Both the position numbers and the translations under genes were made by a program. Below the pieces are notes generated by a model. It searched no databases, was not told the origin of the DNA, and saw only the letters and a program-made list of their open reading frames with translations. A stretch of DNA of 64,000 nucleotides, taken from positions 193,501-257,500 of the forward strand of contig JAXRKP010000384.1 in NCBI GenBank assembly GCA_037039925.1, read 5' to 3'. Positions 12,270 through 36,947 of this stretch are shown one piece after another (the stretch's first letter is position 1; every line of letters starts with the position of its first letter). This DNA comes from Doris montereyensis. Taxonomy: Eukaryota > Mollusca > Gastropoda > Nudibranchia > Dorididae.

Positions 12270-12600
12270 TGTTCAGACTTTTCAAGGAGGATAGACATGT
12301 TGTCAAGTGACACAAGGCGCTTGCCGCGGAGGTCAATGGCTAGTCCGTTAGATATGAAAAAATCTGCACCGAGTATAGGCTGAGTGACGTCAGCGAGGTG
12401 AAACTGATGTGTGTATCGTCTCTTAGGACTTAACATTAATGACATGATACGAGTTCCCCAGGTGCGAATGGATGTTCCATTGGCTGCTGAGAGTTGTATT
12501 GAAGGGTGCCGTGTTTGACGATCTTGGGGAGAAGCAGGGTATACAGACACCTCCGCTCCTGTATCGACGAGGTATGAAACACCAGATTTGCGGTCCTCGA
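12270..12600 (-). CDS. Aspartic protease of the gypsy element
   Basis: Within the frame 13021-12098 the catalytic LVDTGAEVSVYP lies near 12565 and the second conserved block LGADFF near 12360. Retroviral-type proteases act as dimers to cleave the polyprotein. Upstream of about 12640 this frame is out of phase with Gag, so a frame change separates the two. Confidence 0.88.
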
Positions 12601-12644
12601 CTGAAAGCGTGTTGTTTCCTGAGGAGAGCCAGCTGCTGCCACGC

Positions 12645-13437
12645 CTAGCGACTGGCCTTGTCGTTTCCCGACTTCTGGAGAAGTGATGCAAACTTGCATC
12701 CAGGTTGACAATTGCGTGCATGTGGGCCGAATTTGGTATGGTAGAAACAAACTGGGGCTGGTGGAGATGCTGTGTTTGTTCCCGGGCGACGAGAGTTTTG
12801 GTTATGGGACCTGAACCTAATGGACTCCACCCCTGCAGGAGACGGTTGGTCGGTAGCATGTGCAATCTGCTGGATGTTAGTACCAGAACGCGCTTCCCAA
12901 ACCCGATCGGCAGCCTCTGCCAGTTTTTCCAAATCATCGAAGTCCTGACCTGCAATGATGGTGCGGACATCGGCAGGTAGGTTGGAGAGGAACAATGCTC
13001 TTTTGAGGGTTTGAGGATCATCGTTTAATGCGTTGATCTTTCGTAACAGGGCAGTGGGCTTCCTATCGCCTAGACCGTTTAGGTTTAACAGCTCACTGTC
13101 TCGTTGAGCTTGAGATTTGCCAAATGCTTTGATCAGAGCTCTTTTGAGACTTTTGTATTTCTTAGATTCTGGGGGCTTACTAGTACATCATGCACCTCTT
13201 CAGCAGTTTTGAAATCCAGTGCACTGACAACATAGTCATATTTTGTCTGGTCTTGTGTGATGTTCTTTGTGCCGAACTGGGCTTCCACTCTAGCAAACCA
13301 GATCTCTGGGAGGAGATCCAAAATTCAGGCAGCTTGACAGATACTGCATTGACCTGGCTGCTTGGTTGTAGGGAATGCAGTTGGCTAGCTAGGGCAGCAA
13401 GTAGCGACTCGGTCGATTGGGTCTGGGGTTGAGACAT
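12645..13437 (-). CDS. Gag of the gypsy element, broken into three frames
   Basis: A start at 13437 opens an N-terminal frame rich in Gln and Ser. The frame shifts near 13310 to one holding WFARVEAQF and [10 protein letters not shown] (typical of invertebrate gypsy Gag), and again before 13000. The C terminus has a C-x2-H-FG-x2-A-x2-C-x3-C knuckle ([18 protein letters not shown]), common in invertebrate gypsy Gag. Gag forms the particle and binds RNA. Confidence 0.85.
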
Positions 13438-13439
13438 GT

Positions 13440-13648
13440 TGAATGTTGCAAAATAACTCTAAATCTAGATCTGATCCTAACTGACTGTACGACGTGTGGG
13501 GTGTGCTAGATCTAGATCTTGTAGCAGTACTAAAATCTAGATCTATAAAGTGCAAAGCAGAGAGTAGAGAGAGGTAGATCTACCGTGGGGCCAAGGGTAG
13601 ATCTAGATCTAGATTTAAACTGGACGAGTTCAGAATTGGGGTCACCAA
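13440..13648 (-). other. Gypsy leader with primer-binding site and AGATCTAGA cluster
   Basis: Beside the 5' LTR the element strand reads TTGGTGACCCCAATTCTGAA, a plausible tRNA 3'-end primer site (TGG start), at about 13631-13648. The untranslated leader up to the gag start contains at least five AGATCT/TCTAGATCTAGA-like palindromes. Confidence 0.75.
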
Positions 13649-13875
13649 TTTAGCATCAAATAAGTCACGTAGAACGATAATATTCTTACGTTATGTAAAT
13701 TTAATGACGATAAACAATAACATGGAATATCATGGTTATCATGAAGAGATTGAGGTCGTGTACGTTAATCTTGTCATTCAGTAGCAGTGCCGTTTTGTGT
13801 CAACCTCAGTCACTAGTTCAAGTCAGTCCTAGCAGTTCCAAAAGGTCAACAAGGGATGTAACTCATGTCGCTACA
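13649..13875 (-). repeat. 5' LTR of the gypsy element
   Basis: Same 227 bp as 9194-9420 with one visible substitution. It would carry the element promoter; I see no clear TATA box. Confidence 0.93.
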
Positions 13876-14610
13876 CTTTCCTAAGAGCACAGCGGTTTGA
13901 AAACACACCTGGGCCAGCCAAGGGTTTTGAAAGTGTTGTCATGATTACAAACTCAAAACACTAACTGTTTCACACTAATACTACACCTCTCAAGAAATCA
14001 AAACCGTTAGATACATGAAATTTAGATCCTTCTACTTCTACTCAGGTCTCGCATCCAGACCCGTGTGAAAGTGAATGAATCGTTCGTCTCATCATTTTAT
14101 TGATTGGGCTATCTTTGAAATTACTCTACTCTAAATTTCCCGCTCTGTAATCATAAACAAAAGCCACAGGAATTCTCAATATTATTTTATACTTAAAACC
14201 AGACAAGTTTGGGTAAAAAAAAAAACACTCCAACAAACCATCCGTTATGGTCTCTCTATAATTGACAGGATTTTTCTTTCTTGTTATATTTTGTTTCACC
14301 TGATGGCCTTAAAAAGAGATGATGTCATATAAGATTAAAACCCCATCACACCAAACCCCCCCTCCACCAACCCCATTCCTTGTATGTAAGAAACAGATAT
14401 TAATTCTAGGGCAATAACAATAACATAACACGTGTGTAATAATTACATGTACAAAAAAATGTGGCCTTTGGCTGAAATTAAAATAAAATCCAAACATATA
14501 CAATCTGTACTGTGGTCGTGTATGCTAAGAGTAAGATCCAACCATGGATTTGCCATGTGACTTGAGACGTGACATGTGACATCAACACAAAAACAAAATA
14601 CTCCGCCCCT
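13876..14610. other. Intergenic, no gene recognised
   Basis: AT-rich single-copy-like sequence. Short frames here show no family motif. Confidence 0.4.
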
Positions 14611-14790
14611 CCTCGCGACACCCGAAGGCAAGAGAGACAGAAGATGCCCAAAAACAACATGGTGTAGAATGGTGGAGATAGAGAAAGAGGAAGAGGGATG
14701 GCCTTTCTGGGACAGAGCCAGAAGAGCAGCTCAGGATAGAGAAAATTGGCGAAAACACGTTCACTCGTTCAGGCCTTATGTGTGCCTCCT
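14610..14790 (+). mobile_element. LINE ORF2 3' end fragment
   Basis: An open stretch encodes a basic segment then RCPKTTWCRMVE, ...WDRARRAAQDRENWRKHV, matching the characteristic C terminus (RP-x-TW-R, AQDR-x-x-W) of APE-type LINE ORF2. Only the tail is present. Confidence 0.75.
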
Positions 14791-14914
14791 GGTGTAGAGA
14801 GAGTTACCGTAAGGTAAGGAAATACCCCCCCCCTTTGCCCTAAACTTTTCTCCTGACTTCAAAGTTTAAATTCATCTGATATATAGATTAAGAAGATTGT
14901 GTTTGTTAAATTGA

Positions 14915-15032
14915 CATTTACCCCATCCACAATATGAGGTGATCTAAGGGTGAATTAAGAAGAAATAACAAGATAAAAGATAAGAGAAAGGGAGAAGTAG
15001 GACCCACCAGAAAAACCCGCCAACTGCCTATG
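14915..15032 (-). repeat. SINE family C
   Basis: GACATTTACCCCATCCACAA, GTGATCTAAGGGTGAATTAA, GACCCACCAGAAAAACCCGC. Diverged minus-oriented copy. Confidence 0.8.
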
Positions 15033-15574
15033 AATCTATATAATTTTTAGTTGGCCGTTCTCCGTTCACCAACAGTTATTGCCCAGCTACTAAGAGCAAC
15101 CGTATTTTACATGTGGGTTCTAAATGATCCCAAGATCGTTTTCAATTAAGGAAGTTTTTCTACCAAAAGCCATGTTTAATTTTATTGAAAATTTCATTGT
15201 TTCCCCATCTTTGAGTAGAATTTTCATTCACCTAAGCCGCCATTTTGAACAGGTTTTATTATTAAAAAGTTGGAATTGTGCCAAGCACGCCTACCTGCAT
15301 AAGCTCAGTATCGAATGCTGACCTGATCTAATAATCGTACTTGGTATGGGGTGTGACATGCTTGTAAATCAAAATATTTTTCTTTTTGTAATGCGCCCAG
15401 AACTCTATATATGAGATGTTGGTGCAACATAAATGTGCATTATTAATATTATTCTTGTTACAACACAAGATGAAGAGCACTCAACAGACAAGTAAAAATT
15501 GTGTAAATTTGTAAAGAAAATTTGTGATCCTCAAAGACAAAAATGGTGAAAGAAAGAATTTATTGCAGTTATAC

Positions 15575-15576
<2 letters not shown>

Positions 15577-15653
<77 letters not shown>
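15577..15653. repeat. (AAT)n microsatellite
   Basis: About 25 uninterrupted ATA/TAA units. It produces a false poly-isoleucine frame. Confidence 0.95.
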
Positions 15654-15654
<1 letters not shown>

Positions 15655-15655
<1 letters not shown>

Positions 15656-16287
15656 TAAACTTCAATCATGTGTCTCGCTATGGAATCAACCATTTAATAC
15701 AATAACTTATTTTCAAATAACCAAAACAAAACCAAAATAAATTTATAAAAACATTTAACACTACGTCAACATCATAAACTTTAGCATTTCTTGCGTATAT
15801 TAAAAAATTTACGGGACTTTCATCACTTTAATTAAACAGCATCATTTTAAAGGCACTTGAAAAACATTATGATTACAGTCAGTCATGAAACACTCCTTTA
15901 CGATGGATTTTCAAAAATGAAGACTTTCAAACTGGAAGAAGGACGTAACATCAACAGGATACGTCTACACATATAAAATCAAATTTAAATAACACCGTAT
16001 GAATTTCTTATCATTATTAAAGACTACGAAAGTTAATGAATCTTGAATTAATCAATATACATTTAAATTATCATGTGACCACCAAGTTTATTTTATTGCA
16101 GGGTTTTTTTCCTCCATATCATCATCACGTGTGTCTTGTTGTGCAATAAAAGACAGGAGAATGTCTGACCAGTTGATGAATACAAAAAAATAAACAATAC
16201 ATTGACTACAGAACTGTGAAACTGAGACAATTTTAACAGCATTGATTATGTCATGAATGTCTTTATTATAATGCGTATCATGATAGT
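15655..16287. other. AT-rich, no gene recognised
   Basis: No exon recognised. TTTATT at about 16089-16098 would read AATAAA on the minus strand and is one of several candidate poly(A) signals for the gene ending at 18235; this is weak evidence. Confidence 0.35.
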
Positions 16288-16560
16288 GGAAATGAGATGG
16301 CCCAGTGGTTAATAGGCATTGCACTGTGATCCAGAGGTACTGGGTTCGAGCCCCACTTCAGGCATTTCGTAGTTTTTTCCTTGGGCAAGAAAATGTACTC
16401 AATCTGCCTGCCTGGACAATATGGATGACTCCTGTTGCACTGAGCGTAAGCCCAATGGCAGCTATTATTCTGTACCCTGAAGAAATTGGAATTATTTTTA
16501 TTATAGCCCCAAGCCTCGTTACCCGTTCTTGCTTTAGACTTACCTTTATCAACCCGCACA
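16288..16560 (+). repeat. SINE family D (tRNA-derived)
   Basis: Starts GATGGCCCAGTGGTTAATAG, an A-box-like stretch, and has the B-box GGGTTCGAGCCCC 45 bp later, with spacing like a tRNA gene. The body differs from families A, B and C (TTGGGCAAGAAAATGTACTC, CTGGACAATATGGATGACTC). It ends before an (AAT)n tail at 16590-16627. Confidence 0.75.
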
Positions 16561-16742
16561 AGCTACAGGAAATATGATTCAAACACAAATACATAATAAT
16601 AATATTAATAATAATAATAATAATAATGATATGGATTTAGATAGCTCTTGAAACCACTGAGTACCTGGCTAGGCTTGAAACATTGTGTCCTGCAAACACA
16701 CACTCAAATGTACACCAGGTCGTTTTCCTTAAGACTTGAATC

Positions 16743-16878
16743 ATTGAAATTTACCCTGCCCACCATATGCAGTGATCTCAGGGTGGATTATGAGGGAAAC
16801 AGTCAGATGAAAGATAAGTGAAAAGAAGAAAAGAAAAAGAAGCAGGAGCAACCAGCAACGCCCTCCAACCACCCACTA
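16743..16878 (-). repeat. SINE family C
   Basis: GAAATTTACCCTGCCCACCA, TGCAGTGATCTCAGGGTG, GGAAACAGTCAGATGAAAGA, CAACCACCCAC on the minus strand. Confidence 0.85.
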
Positions 16879-16879
16879 G

Positions 16880-18234
16880 ACTTTTTAAAATTTAATCAAT
16901 GCCAAGCCTCATGAGATTAAGAGTTCAAACCCAGGAGGTAAAGGTCGCAAGTTCTTATGTCCATCACATTGACCATCAATGCCATGTTCTCATGTTTCAC
17001 GTCGTGTAACATCACTCATTAAGTACAATTAAATTCAAACAAAATATTCCAAGTAATGCAAATGACAAGACGAGCAACTTAAAAAGAATTATGCAAGTCT
17101 GGCAACTTAACAACTGGGCCATCGACGCAACTTCTGCTAATTTCTAATATAATATAAAAAAATGTAAAAATTTCAGACATGATTGAATAAAGCAAAGAGA
17201 ACTGAACGGGTTAATTTTAGAGTTTTTTTCCTCCATGATTTTTGGCAACTACTGCGTTATTGCGTCTTAGTATGGTGACCTCCTGCCATGCAGAGATGGA
17301 AATAAACGTCAAAAGATTTCAAATATGAGATCTATATGGAGAGTTTTTATCTTCTTTTCTTTTTTTTTTTACTTTGGAAGAGTAGGGGTGAGGGTGATTG
17401 ACAAATAGAGTTAATGAAATAGTGATTAATTAATTAATGAAAAGTAATGCTTAGAAACTACATATAGGTAGATGGTCATGTCCTGAATGGTGAAATTATA
17501 GAATTCAACTCAGTGATAAGATATATACACATTGAATCGAAGATGAGTTGGCCAACATGGCAACAATGCTTCAATGGCTTTTACTTCTAAATGATATGAA
17601 TAAAGCAAGAAATCGTTTTTTGCTCTGTTTTTGCTTGATATTATGTTGAAATGAAACCCTGTATGCCCATGCACACGTCTCTTCTGGTAACCATCATTCC
17701 TCATTCTAGCCACAGAGCAAAGGATGTCTGAATCATATGAACAATGATATTTTTGTGCCATACATCCTTTACAGCCTGCGTCAGCAGCAATAGTGACAAC
17801 CAGATACAGGTAAAAATTTTAAAAAATAAAAATGGACACAGATACTGAGATACCAACTTGTTGCGGTAAAAAAAAAAATAATTAAAAATTTGAATATATT
17901 TTTAGAGGAATCCCTCACACATTAAGTCAATTCGCAAACTGGTAGCCATTCCAGTACACAACCAACCACACTTGAACTTTCATGCCGTTGTGCAAGAAGT
18001 CCTTCATGAACAAGGGCTCGGCCAATTTAACACTAACACTACTAACAATGAGGCATCGTGGTAAACACGTTCACACATTCACAATTTGGTAATTACATCA
18101 CGTCACCGTCACAAAAAAAGAAAAAAAGAAAAACAAAACAAAAAAAGAGGATTTTCTAAAGCTTACAGCTTTCAAATACTAGGACATAGTATGATGGCAA
18201 ATAAACGGAAAGATTGATGGCAACAACAAGGGAT
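16880..18234 (-). other. Probable 3' UTR and downstream flank of the UIF-like gene
   Basis: No open frame or repeat family recognised. By position it follows the stop codon at 18235 of the minus-strand gene, so part of it should be 3' UTR. The transcript end cannot be fixed from the sequence. Confidence 0.4.
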
Positions 18235-30012
<11,778 letters not shown>

Positions 30013-30240
30013 GTTCGATTCCTTGATGGATGGACTGGAATGATAGATTTAGAACTAGACGCAGAGAGACGAGAGACTCCGTTTCTAGATACTTGTGCCT
30101 GTTTCCACTCAGTAGCAAAGGAAGCCACGTTAAAACCTGTCACATAAATAGAATCGATCAAAACACAGTTCTGGGTTGTGGGTTCAGTATACAATATGTC
30201 TAGATCTGTATGATCGATTTGTTTGAACCCACAGCTTGAG
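30013..30240 (-). promoter_or_regulatory. Probable 5' UTR/promoter of the UIF-like gene
   Basis: Position only: directly upstream of the ATG. No TATA box or initiator can be assigned. Confidence 0.35.
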
Positions 30241-30682
30241 AATTCGCTAACTAAGACGATTAATGTTTAGGCTAAGCTAGTTGTAAGGAAAAGAAACCAA
30301 TGGTTTTATTCGGGATCTGCGGAAGTCTACAATTGCTTAAACTTTTTGTTCGCTGCAGCAATATTAAAAGTAGAATTTTTCGATAAAAGGCAATAAAGTT
30401 TTGCGAAAAGAAACAATCAAAATAACACGCCATCTCTATACATTGTGTATACATGACGTACATGTATTACTATTTGATAAATAAATTAGCATGATATGTT
30501 GAAAGTGATTGGAGGGCAATAATTCATGTTGGTAATGATAGTAATAGTTAGGCCTAGGCATGAGCATTTGTTGTTTTAGAAGTGACAAGCTCTCAGCATT
30601 GAGTGAATAAAGAATCAGTCAGAGCATTGGTGGGTCACAGACAAGTAGAGCGACAGATAATAATTTTAAGAGAACGGAATAC

Positions 30683-30820
<138 letters not shown>

Positions 30821-30829
30821 GGAGTTTTA

Positions 30830-31112
30830 ATCTGATTTAATTGTATCCACAACTAAGGTGGTCTTGTATTTTTGGAAGGATTTTAAACAAATGTTTCCCG
30901 AAATGCCATGTACACAAAATATTCAAGGGATCTTTAATGCGTACATATTTTGGATGATCTGCACATGGGTGGGATCTCCTTTTTATCGTAGCTCTCCGAT
31001 GGAAATAAGTGTCGATCCATCCACCTGGACCAGGTGGGGAGGGGGGATTTTTTTACCGAAAGTTCGTTAAAATGTTTCAACCTGTTGGGCCACAAACCCA
31101 CGACCTTTTCGT
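30830..31112 (-). repeat. SINE family B, minus arm of an inverted pair
   Basis: ATTGTATCCACAACTAAGGT, AAGGGATCTTTAATGCGTA, CACCTGGACCAGG, CACAAACCCACGACCTTTT. Its tRNA-like head faces that of the next copy. Confidence 0.85.
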
Positions 31113-31408
31113 TGAGGGGACTCGGTAGTCCAGAGGCAATGTGTCGGTCTCTCCACTCGTATGTCGTGGGTTCAAGCCCCGCCGACGATTGAAAAATGTT
31201 TTCGAGTCCCCCTGGTCCAAATAGGTGGATTGACACCTAGTCCCATCAGAGACTGATGGTAAAAAATGAGGCCCTATGTGCAGATCACAACACTATGACC
31301 CCCTGGCTGTAAACAGAACAGTGAAGGGACAATTTAAAATCCTACCAAAACCACCGAGATCACCTTAGTTGTGGATGTGGGGAAAATCAAATCAAATCAA
31401 ATCAAAAA
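31113..31408 (+). repeat. SINE family B, plus arm of an inverted pair
   Basis: Full-length plus copy: head GGGGACTCGGTAGTCCAGAG with B box GGGTTCAAGCCCC, body to CACCTTAGTTGTGGATGTGG, and a tail of repeated AATCA units. Confidence 0.9.
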
Positions 31409-31505
31409 CAGTTTCGTTAGCTCCGGGCCATCGTGTCCCCTTTTGGGGAGAGGGGGGGCGCCTCCTGAAGTGATTTTTTTGCTTTTGAGTTTGAGGTTTT
31501 CCGTT

Positions 31506-32450
<945 letters not shown>

Positions 32451-32499
32451 TGTTTCTTTGATGAAAGAATTAAGAGATGCGCTTGATCTGGTTTTAAAA

Positions 32500-33740
32500 C
32501 TGAGGATGTTCCATAAGACAGGAGCTAACACACTAAAAATTTTTTATTGTGAAAGGCAAAGCAATTAACGGGTAACAAACATTAGAAGGGAATCAGATCT
32601 CAATGATCTACTAACAGGTTTGTACATTTCTAATAGTCCTTTGAGGTAGGCAAGAGACATGTCGTGAAAGCATTTATAAGCATGACATAATTGTTTTTAA
32701 ATCAATGTGGCATTTAACTGGCAGCCAAAGGATATCTTTTAATACAGGTGTAATCAGTAATATGGTCAGATGTTTTGGTTAAAATTGTCAATCTTGCTGC
32801 CTTATTTATTCTGGACTTTTTGTAATCTTCCAATCATATTATTTCGGACAGCCAACTAAAAGAGCATTACAATAATCAATCCTACTTTAAATAAAAGATA
32901 ACATTAAGATTTTGGCTGTTTCTAGATCAAGGCATTCAAGCAATGGTCTTATTTTGCCAATATTGTGAAGATAGTAATTACAATGTGACTGTGACATGAA
33001 TGAATGACACGATTTTTCATCGGAAGTTCTTTATCAAGAATCACTCATAAGTTACGAACCCTATCAGCAGACACGTTACCTTGAGTGCCACCTATATTTT
33101 ATATACTCACAAGACTTACATACAATGCTGTTATTCAATGCTTTTCTTTGGAATTTTATTATTTTGGTTTTGTCTTCTTTGAGCTTCAATTTACTGTTTG
33201 TCATCCAGTCTTTTATCACCCTGACACTGACAATTGTCAACTTCGCCTAATACATTATGTTCATTATAAGAAACTAGAGGGAAATAAAATTGAGTATCGT
33301 CTGCATACATATGGTGGTCAAGCTCAAAGCTATTAATAATATTGCTTAATGGATGCGTGTATAAGTATAAGAGAGGGCCTAAAACTGAACCCTGAGGGAC
33401 CCCAAAATTCAACTTCAAACTTCAAGTTGAAAGATTGTGATTCAAATTTGTCATAATATTAATTAACTCATTATATGTCAACCATGACCAGTTGATATCG
33501 CTGGGTTAAATAACATCTAAACTATTTTAATAGTCCTGTCAAAATTGAACACATTTCTCAGACGGTTTATCAAAATTGTTTGATCAATTGTTGTATCAAA
33601 GTCAAAGGCTGCGCTTAAATCCAATGGAATAAGAACGTTTTTCTTATCATTTACATAACTAACTTAAGGTCATTAAAAAGTCTGAGCACATTTTCTGTGC
33701 TTCTATGACGAACACTTTTGCCAGTTTGACTTGTTGTTTC
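32500..33740 (-). mobile_element. CR1/L2-like LINE relic
   Basis: Minus strand reads, in order and with many breaks: a finger motif (QTGKSVRHRSTENVLRLFND, near 33730-33660), a catalytic LDLSAAFD-like block (near 33620), [14 protein letters not shown] (33404-33363), the RT active-site box MYADDTQF (near 33310), YCNALLVGCP (near 32870), and LWLPV-like C-terminal remnants near 32710. RT order is complete but no frame is intact. Confidence 0.85.
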
Positions 33741-33842
33741 TATTTGACGTTGTTTTAATTATAAAATATAATACAACAATATATTAATTACATTTACAAA
33801 TTACATGTATTATGTTACCGCATCTGGTCGGCCATTTCTTTT

Positions 33843-34161
33843 AATTTGATTTATCCACAACACTAAGGTTATCTACGGGCTTTTGGTAGGAATTTTCCTC
33901 TTTAATTTTGCCCGGACTGCCCTGTAAACAGCCAAGGGATCTTTACTTTAACGTGCACATAGTGTTGTGATCTGCATACGGGATCTCCTTTTTATCGTCT
34001 GTGTCCGATGGGACTAGGTGTCGATTCACTTTGTGTTGACTTACCTGCACTTAGGGGGGGGGGGGGGGGGTGTGGTTAGGTTTTGCTCGAAAAGAACTCA
34101 AGAACCCCCTACCTTTTGGTCAAGAGGTTGACACTTTGCCTCTAGACTACCGAGTCCCCCG
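33843..34161 (-). repeat. SINE family B, full length
   Basis: TTATCCACAACACTAAGGTT, CAGCCAAGGGATCTTTACTT, an 18-G run near 34053 and the head GACTACCGAGTCCCCC. Confidence 0.88.
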
Positions 34162-35078
34162 GCCACTTCTCTACTTCTAATGATTGATCTGGGTTTCCAA
34201 CAAAGCAACAACCGTGTGCTGAACTCAGTGTACGGGATTCGTGCAGGTGTGACGACACACTAACTTTAACTACGGTAGTCTACTCGAACTAAACTGTCAC
34301 TGTCAATGTCAATGAAACAACCAACAAGTTTTCCAAATGGAATTCACACACTTTACTTTAATTTCAATGTTACAATTCTGCAAATGGAATTCACACACTT
34401 TAATGTTAATAATTAATACATGAACAATGTAGATTTACATATATGTAGAACATAAAACTAAACCAGCGACCGATGTCAAATGTTGGCATTGGTATGATTA
34501 TGATGAGAGGGAATCATTACAAATTACATCGACGCGCCCATCATTCTTTTTCACGGGGTACGAGGACCACGTGATGACTCACTTACTGACTTTAAGTTTA
34601 AGCTACAACTACAATACATTACATTAATTACAATGACTGGAGATGCTGCTACTAGTTAGTACACTAGTCCTGCCCCGTGTTTGTGCTATGCGGGTTTCTT
34701 TTTGGTACGTACTCATTAACAATAACCAATAACATTATTGTCATGTTGAGCCGACATACATAGCTCAGTCACAGTCGCAAGGACCAATAACGACCATACT
34801 TTAGTACCGCACCGGCACATAAATGACAATAATGACCTGACTACAATTATAACAAGCTAGATAGATGGTTAATATCCGGGCAGTGGACAGGTGAGCATCT
34901 GTACGGGGAGTAGATGATCCCGCCCTCCATGAGTCTCCTGCTGCCTTTGCTCGAAAAGAACTCAAGAACCCCGTACCTTTTGGTCAAGAGGTTGACACTT
35001 TGCCTCTGGACTACCGAATCCCCCCGGCCACTTCTCTATTTCTAATGATTGATCTGGGTTTCCAACAAAGCAACATCC
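34083..35078. repeat. Direct duplication of ~128 bp, ~866 bp apart
   Basis: 34083-34211 and 34949-35075 share about 95 percent identity. The unit spans both the SINE B head and 50 bp of flanking sequence (TTCTAATGATTGATCTGGGT), so it is a segmental duplication and not a second SINE insertion. Within the interval CAAATGGAATTCACACACTT also occurs twice. Confidence 0.85.
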
Positions 35079-35255
35079 AAAGGCTAAGGGAGTTAACCCT
35101 TACATAAAACAACCTGCTGCCTTGCATGCCGGTCTTGAATGACCAAAGACTAAAGGAGTTGACCCTGACAGAAAATAACAATTTGCTGCCTTGCAGGCTG
35201 GTCTTGAACGACTAAAGGCTAAGGGAGATAACCATGACAGAAAATAACAAGGCTT
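35079..35255 (+). repeat. LINE 5' UTR tandem repeat, ~66 bp x 2.6
   Basis: Units share AAGGCTAAGGGAGTTAACCC, ACAGAAAATAACA and TGCTGCCTTGCAGGCTGGTC. Tandem 5' monomers often act as LINE promoters; that role is inferred. Confidence 0.85.
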
Positions 35256-35399
35256 GGTTGGGGGCCTCAATGTGGCAGCCCCACCATCTACCTAGGGTAC
35301 AGTGGGCTAATCCCCTGCTTATCCAAAACAACCTGATTCAGAGAAGTAAAAGAAATATAACCGGCTTGATCTTTGGAAGACGAACTTGAAAACGAACAC

Positions 35400-35945
35400 G
35401 GATTGCGATTTTTGGAACATGGAACATTAGGGCAATAAATGGAAAAGCGTTAGAACTTAGAATTAGTTGAAGAAATGAAAAATTCAAAGCAGATATTTTG
35501 GCCATTACAGAAACAAAGAAAAAAGGATAAGGAATAGAAAATGTAGGACCAAATCATATTCTAATTTTCTCAGGAGTAGATGTCAAAGATAGAGCTAGAG
35601 CAGGAGTAGGCCTCCTAGTGCATAAAAGGCATGAAAAGCTACTAGAAAGTTGGAAATTTATAAGCCCACGGCTATTAGAGGTAAACATTAAACCAAACGG
35701 ACGAGAAATTAAATTATTAATAGCTTATGGACCAAATGAAGACGCAACTAAAGAAGAAAAAGATCTTCGAAAATGATTTACAAATAGCTGCAGAGAATTT
35801 TAAATCCAAACAGGAACTAATGCTTTTAGCAGATTTAAACGCTAGAGTAGGCAACAATGTAGAAACATCAGGAGGAGTAATAGGTAAAGAAGGAGAGACA
35901 ACAACTTCTCCAAAATGGAGAGAAACTGATAGATTTTTGCCTTAA
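35400..35945 (+). pseudogene. LINE AP-endonuclease domain, broken
   Basis: Frames across this stretch give RIAIFGTWNIR, ADILAITETK, LLEVNIKPNGREIKLLIAYG and LMLLADLNARVGNNVE, the ordered motifs of APE-type endonucleases that nick target DNA. Stops and shifts split the domain. Confidence 0.85.
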
Positions 35946-36947
35946 GAATAACAAAAACATGAAAATAGCCAACACCTTTTTTCCTCATAAAGATATCCAC
36001 AAATATACAAGAGTAAATGAAGACGGGTGTGAAAAGTCAATGATAAACTACATAATAGTAAGAAGCTCCCTTTTTACAGTACATTGGATGCAAGAGTAAA
36101 CAGAGGAGCAGAAATATTTAGTGATCATCACTTACAGTAGTAAGTGATTGCCAAAATGAGATTACTGACTGAGGAAAACAAACAGAAAAGGAAAGAGAAG
36201 AAAGCTACTAGTACTAAACTCAAAATAGAGGAACTAAATAAACCAGTAGTAAAACAGGTATATTATCAATCAAGGATAAAAAGATTTATTAGTGAAAGAC
36301 AGATGGATCTGAATGATAGCACAATAGAAGAAAAGTGGCAGATGTATAAAGAAACACTCCTCAGTTGTACTGAAGAGGTCTGTGGTAGTGGTAGGAAACA
36401 AATTAAAGGACATAGGAAAAGAACAGCATGATGGAATGATAATGTCAAGACTAGGATCAAAGAAAAGAAGGATGCCTGGAAGAAATACTTGCAAACAAAG
36501 AGACCAGAGGATAGCATAGATTACGTGAATAAAAGAACTATCGCCGAAGAGGAAGTGAGGAAAGTAAAACAGGAACAATGGAAGAGTTTGGACAAAGACT
36601 CCAAGAAAGCTATCAAGGAAATCAAAAGCTGTTCTGGGGGGCAATGAAGGGCATGAGAAAGACTAAAACATGCCCAATATGACAAATTAAGAATGTGAAA
36701 GGAGAAATAATGAAAGAAGACAGCGAAATCATGGAAACATGGATAAAGTATTTTCACCAATTACATAATCCCTCCAGAACGTATGAAACAAGGAGTAAAG
36801 ATCAATTAGTAAGAGTATCAAGTAATCCAGAGGAGACAGCTGAAGATGTACATATACGGTATCAATGGAAGAAATCCAAACAGCTATAAGAAAAGTGAAA
36901 TTAGGAAAAGCCATAGGAGCAGATCAAGTTTATAAGTTTATCCAGAA

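Larger units (their letters stand above)
9194..13875 (-). mobile_element. Ty3/gypsy LTR retrotransposon, about 4.7 kb, with frame breaks
   Basis: Read on the minus strand the order is 5' LTR (13649-13875), primer-binding site, gag, protease, reverse transcriptase, RNase H, integrase, polypurine tract, 3' LTR (9194-9420). Protease-RT-RNaseH-integrase order is the Ty3/gypsy arrangement. The LTRs are 227 bp each and I find one difference (A in one, G in the other, within GTGTAC(A/G)TTAATC). CTTT just left of 9194 and CTTT right of 13875 fit a 4-bp target duplication. The coding region is split across frames at several points, so no intact polyprotein can be read. Confidence 0.93.
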
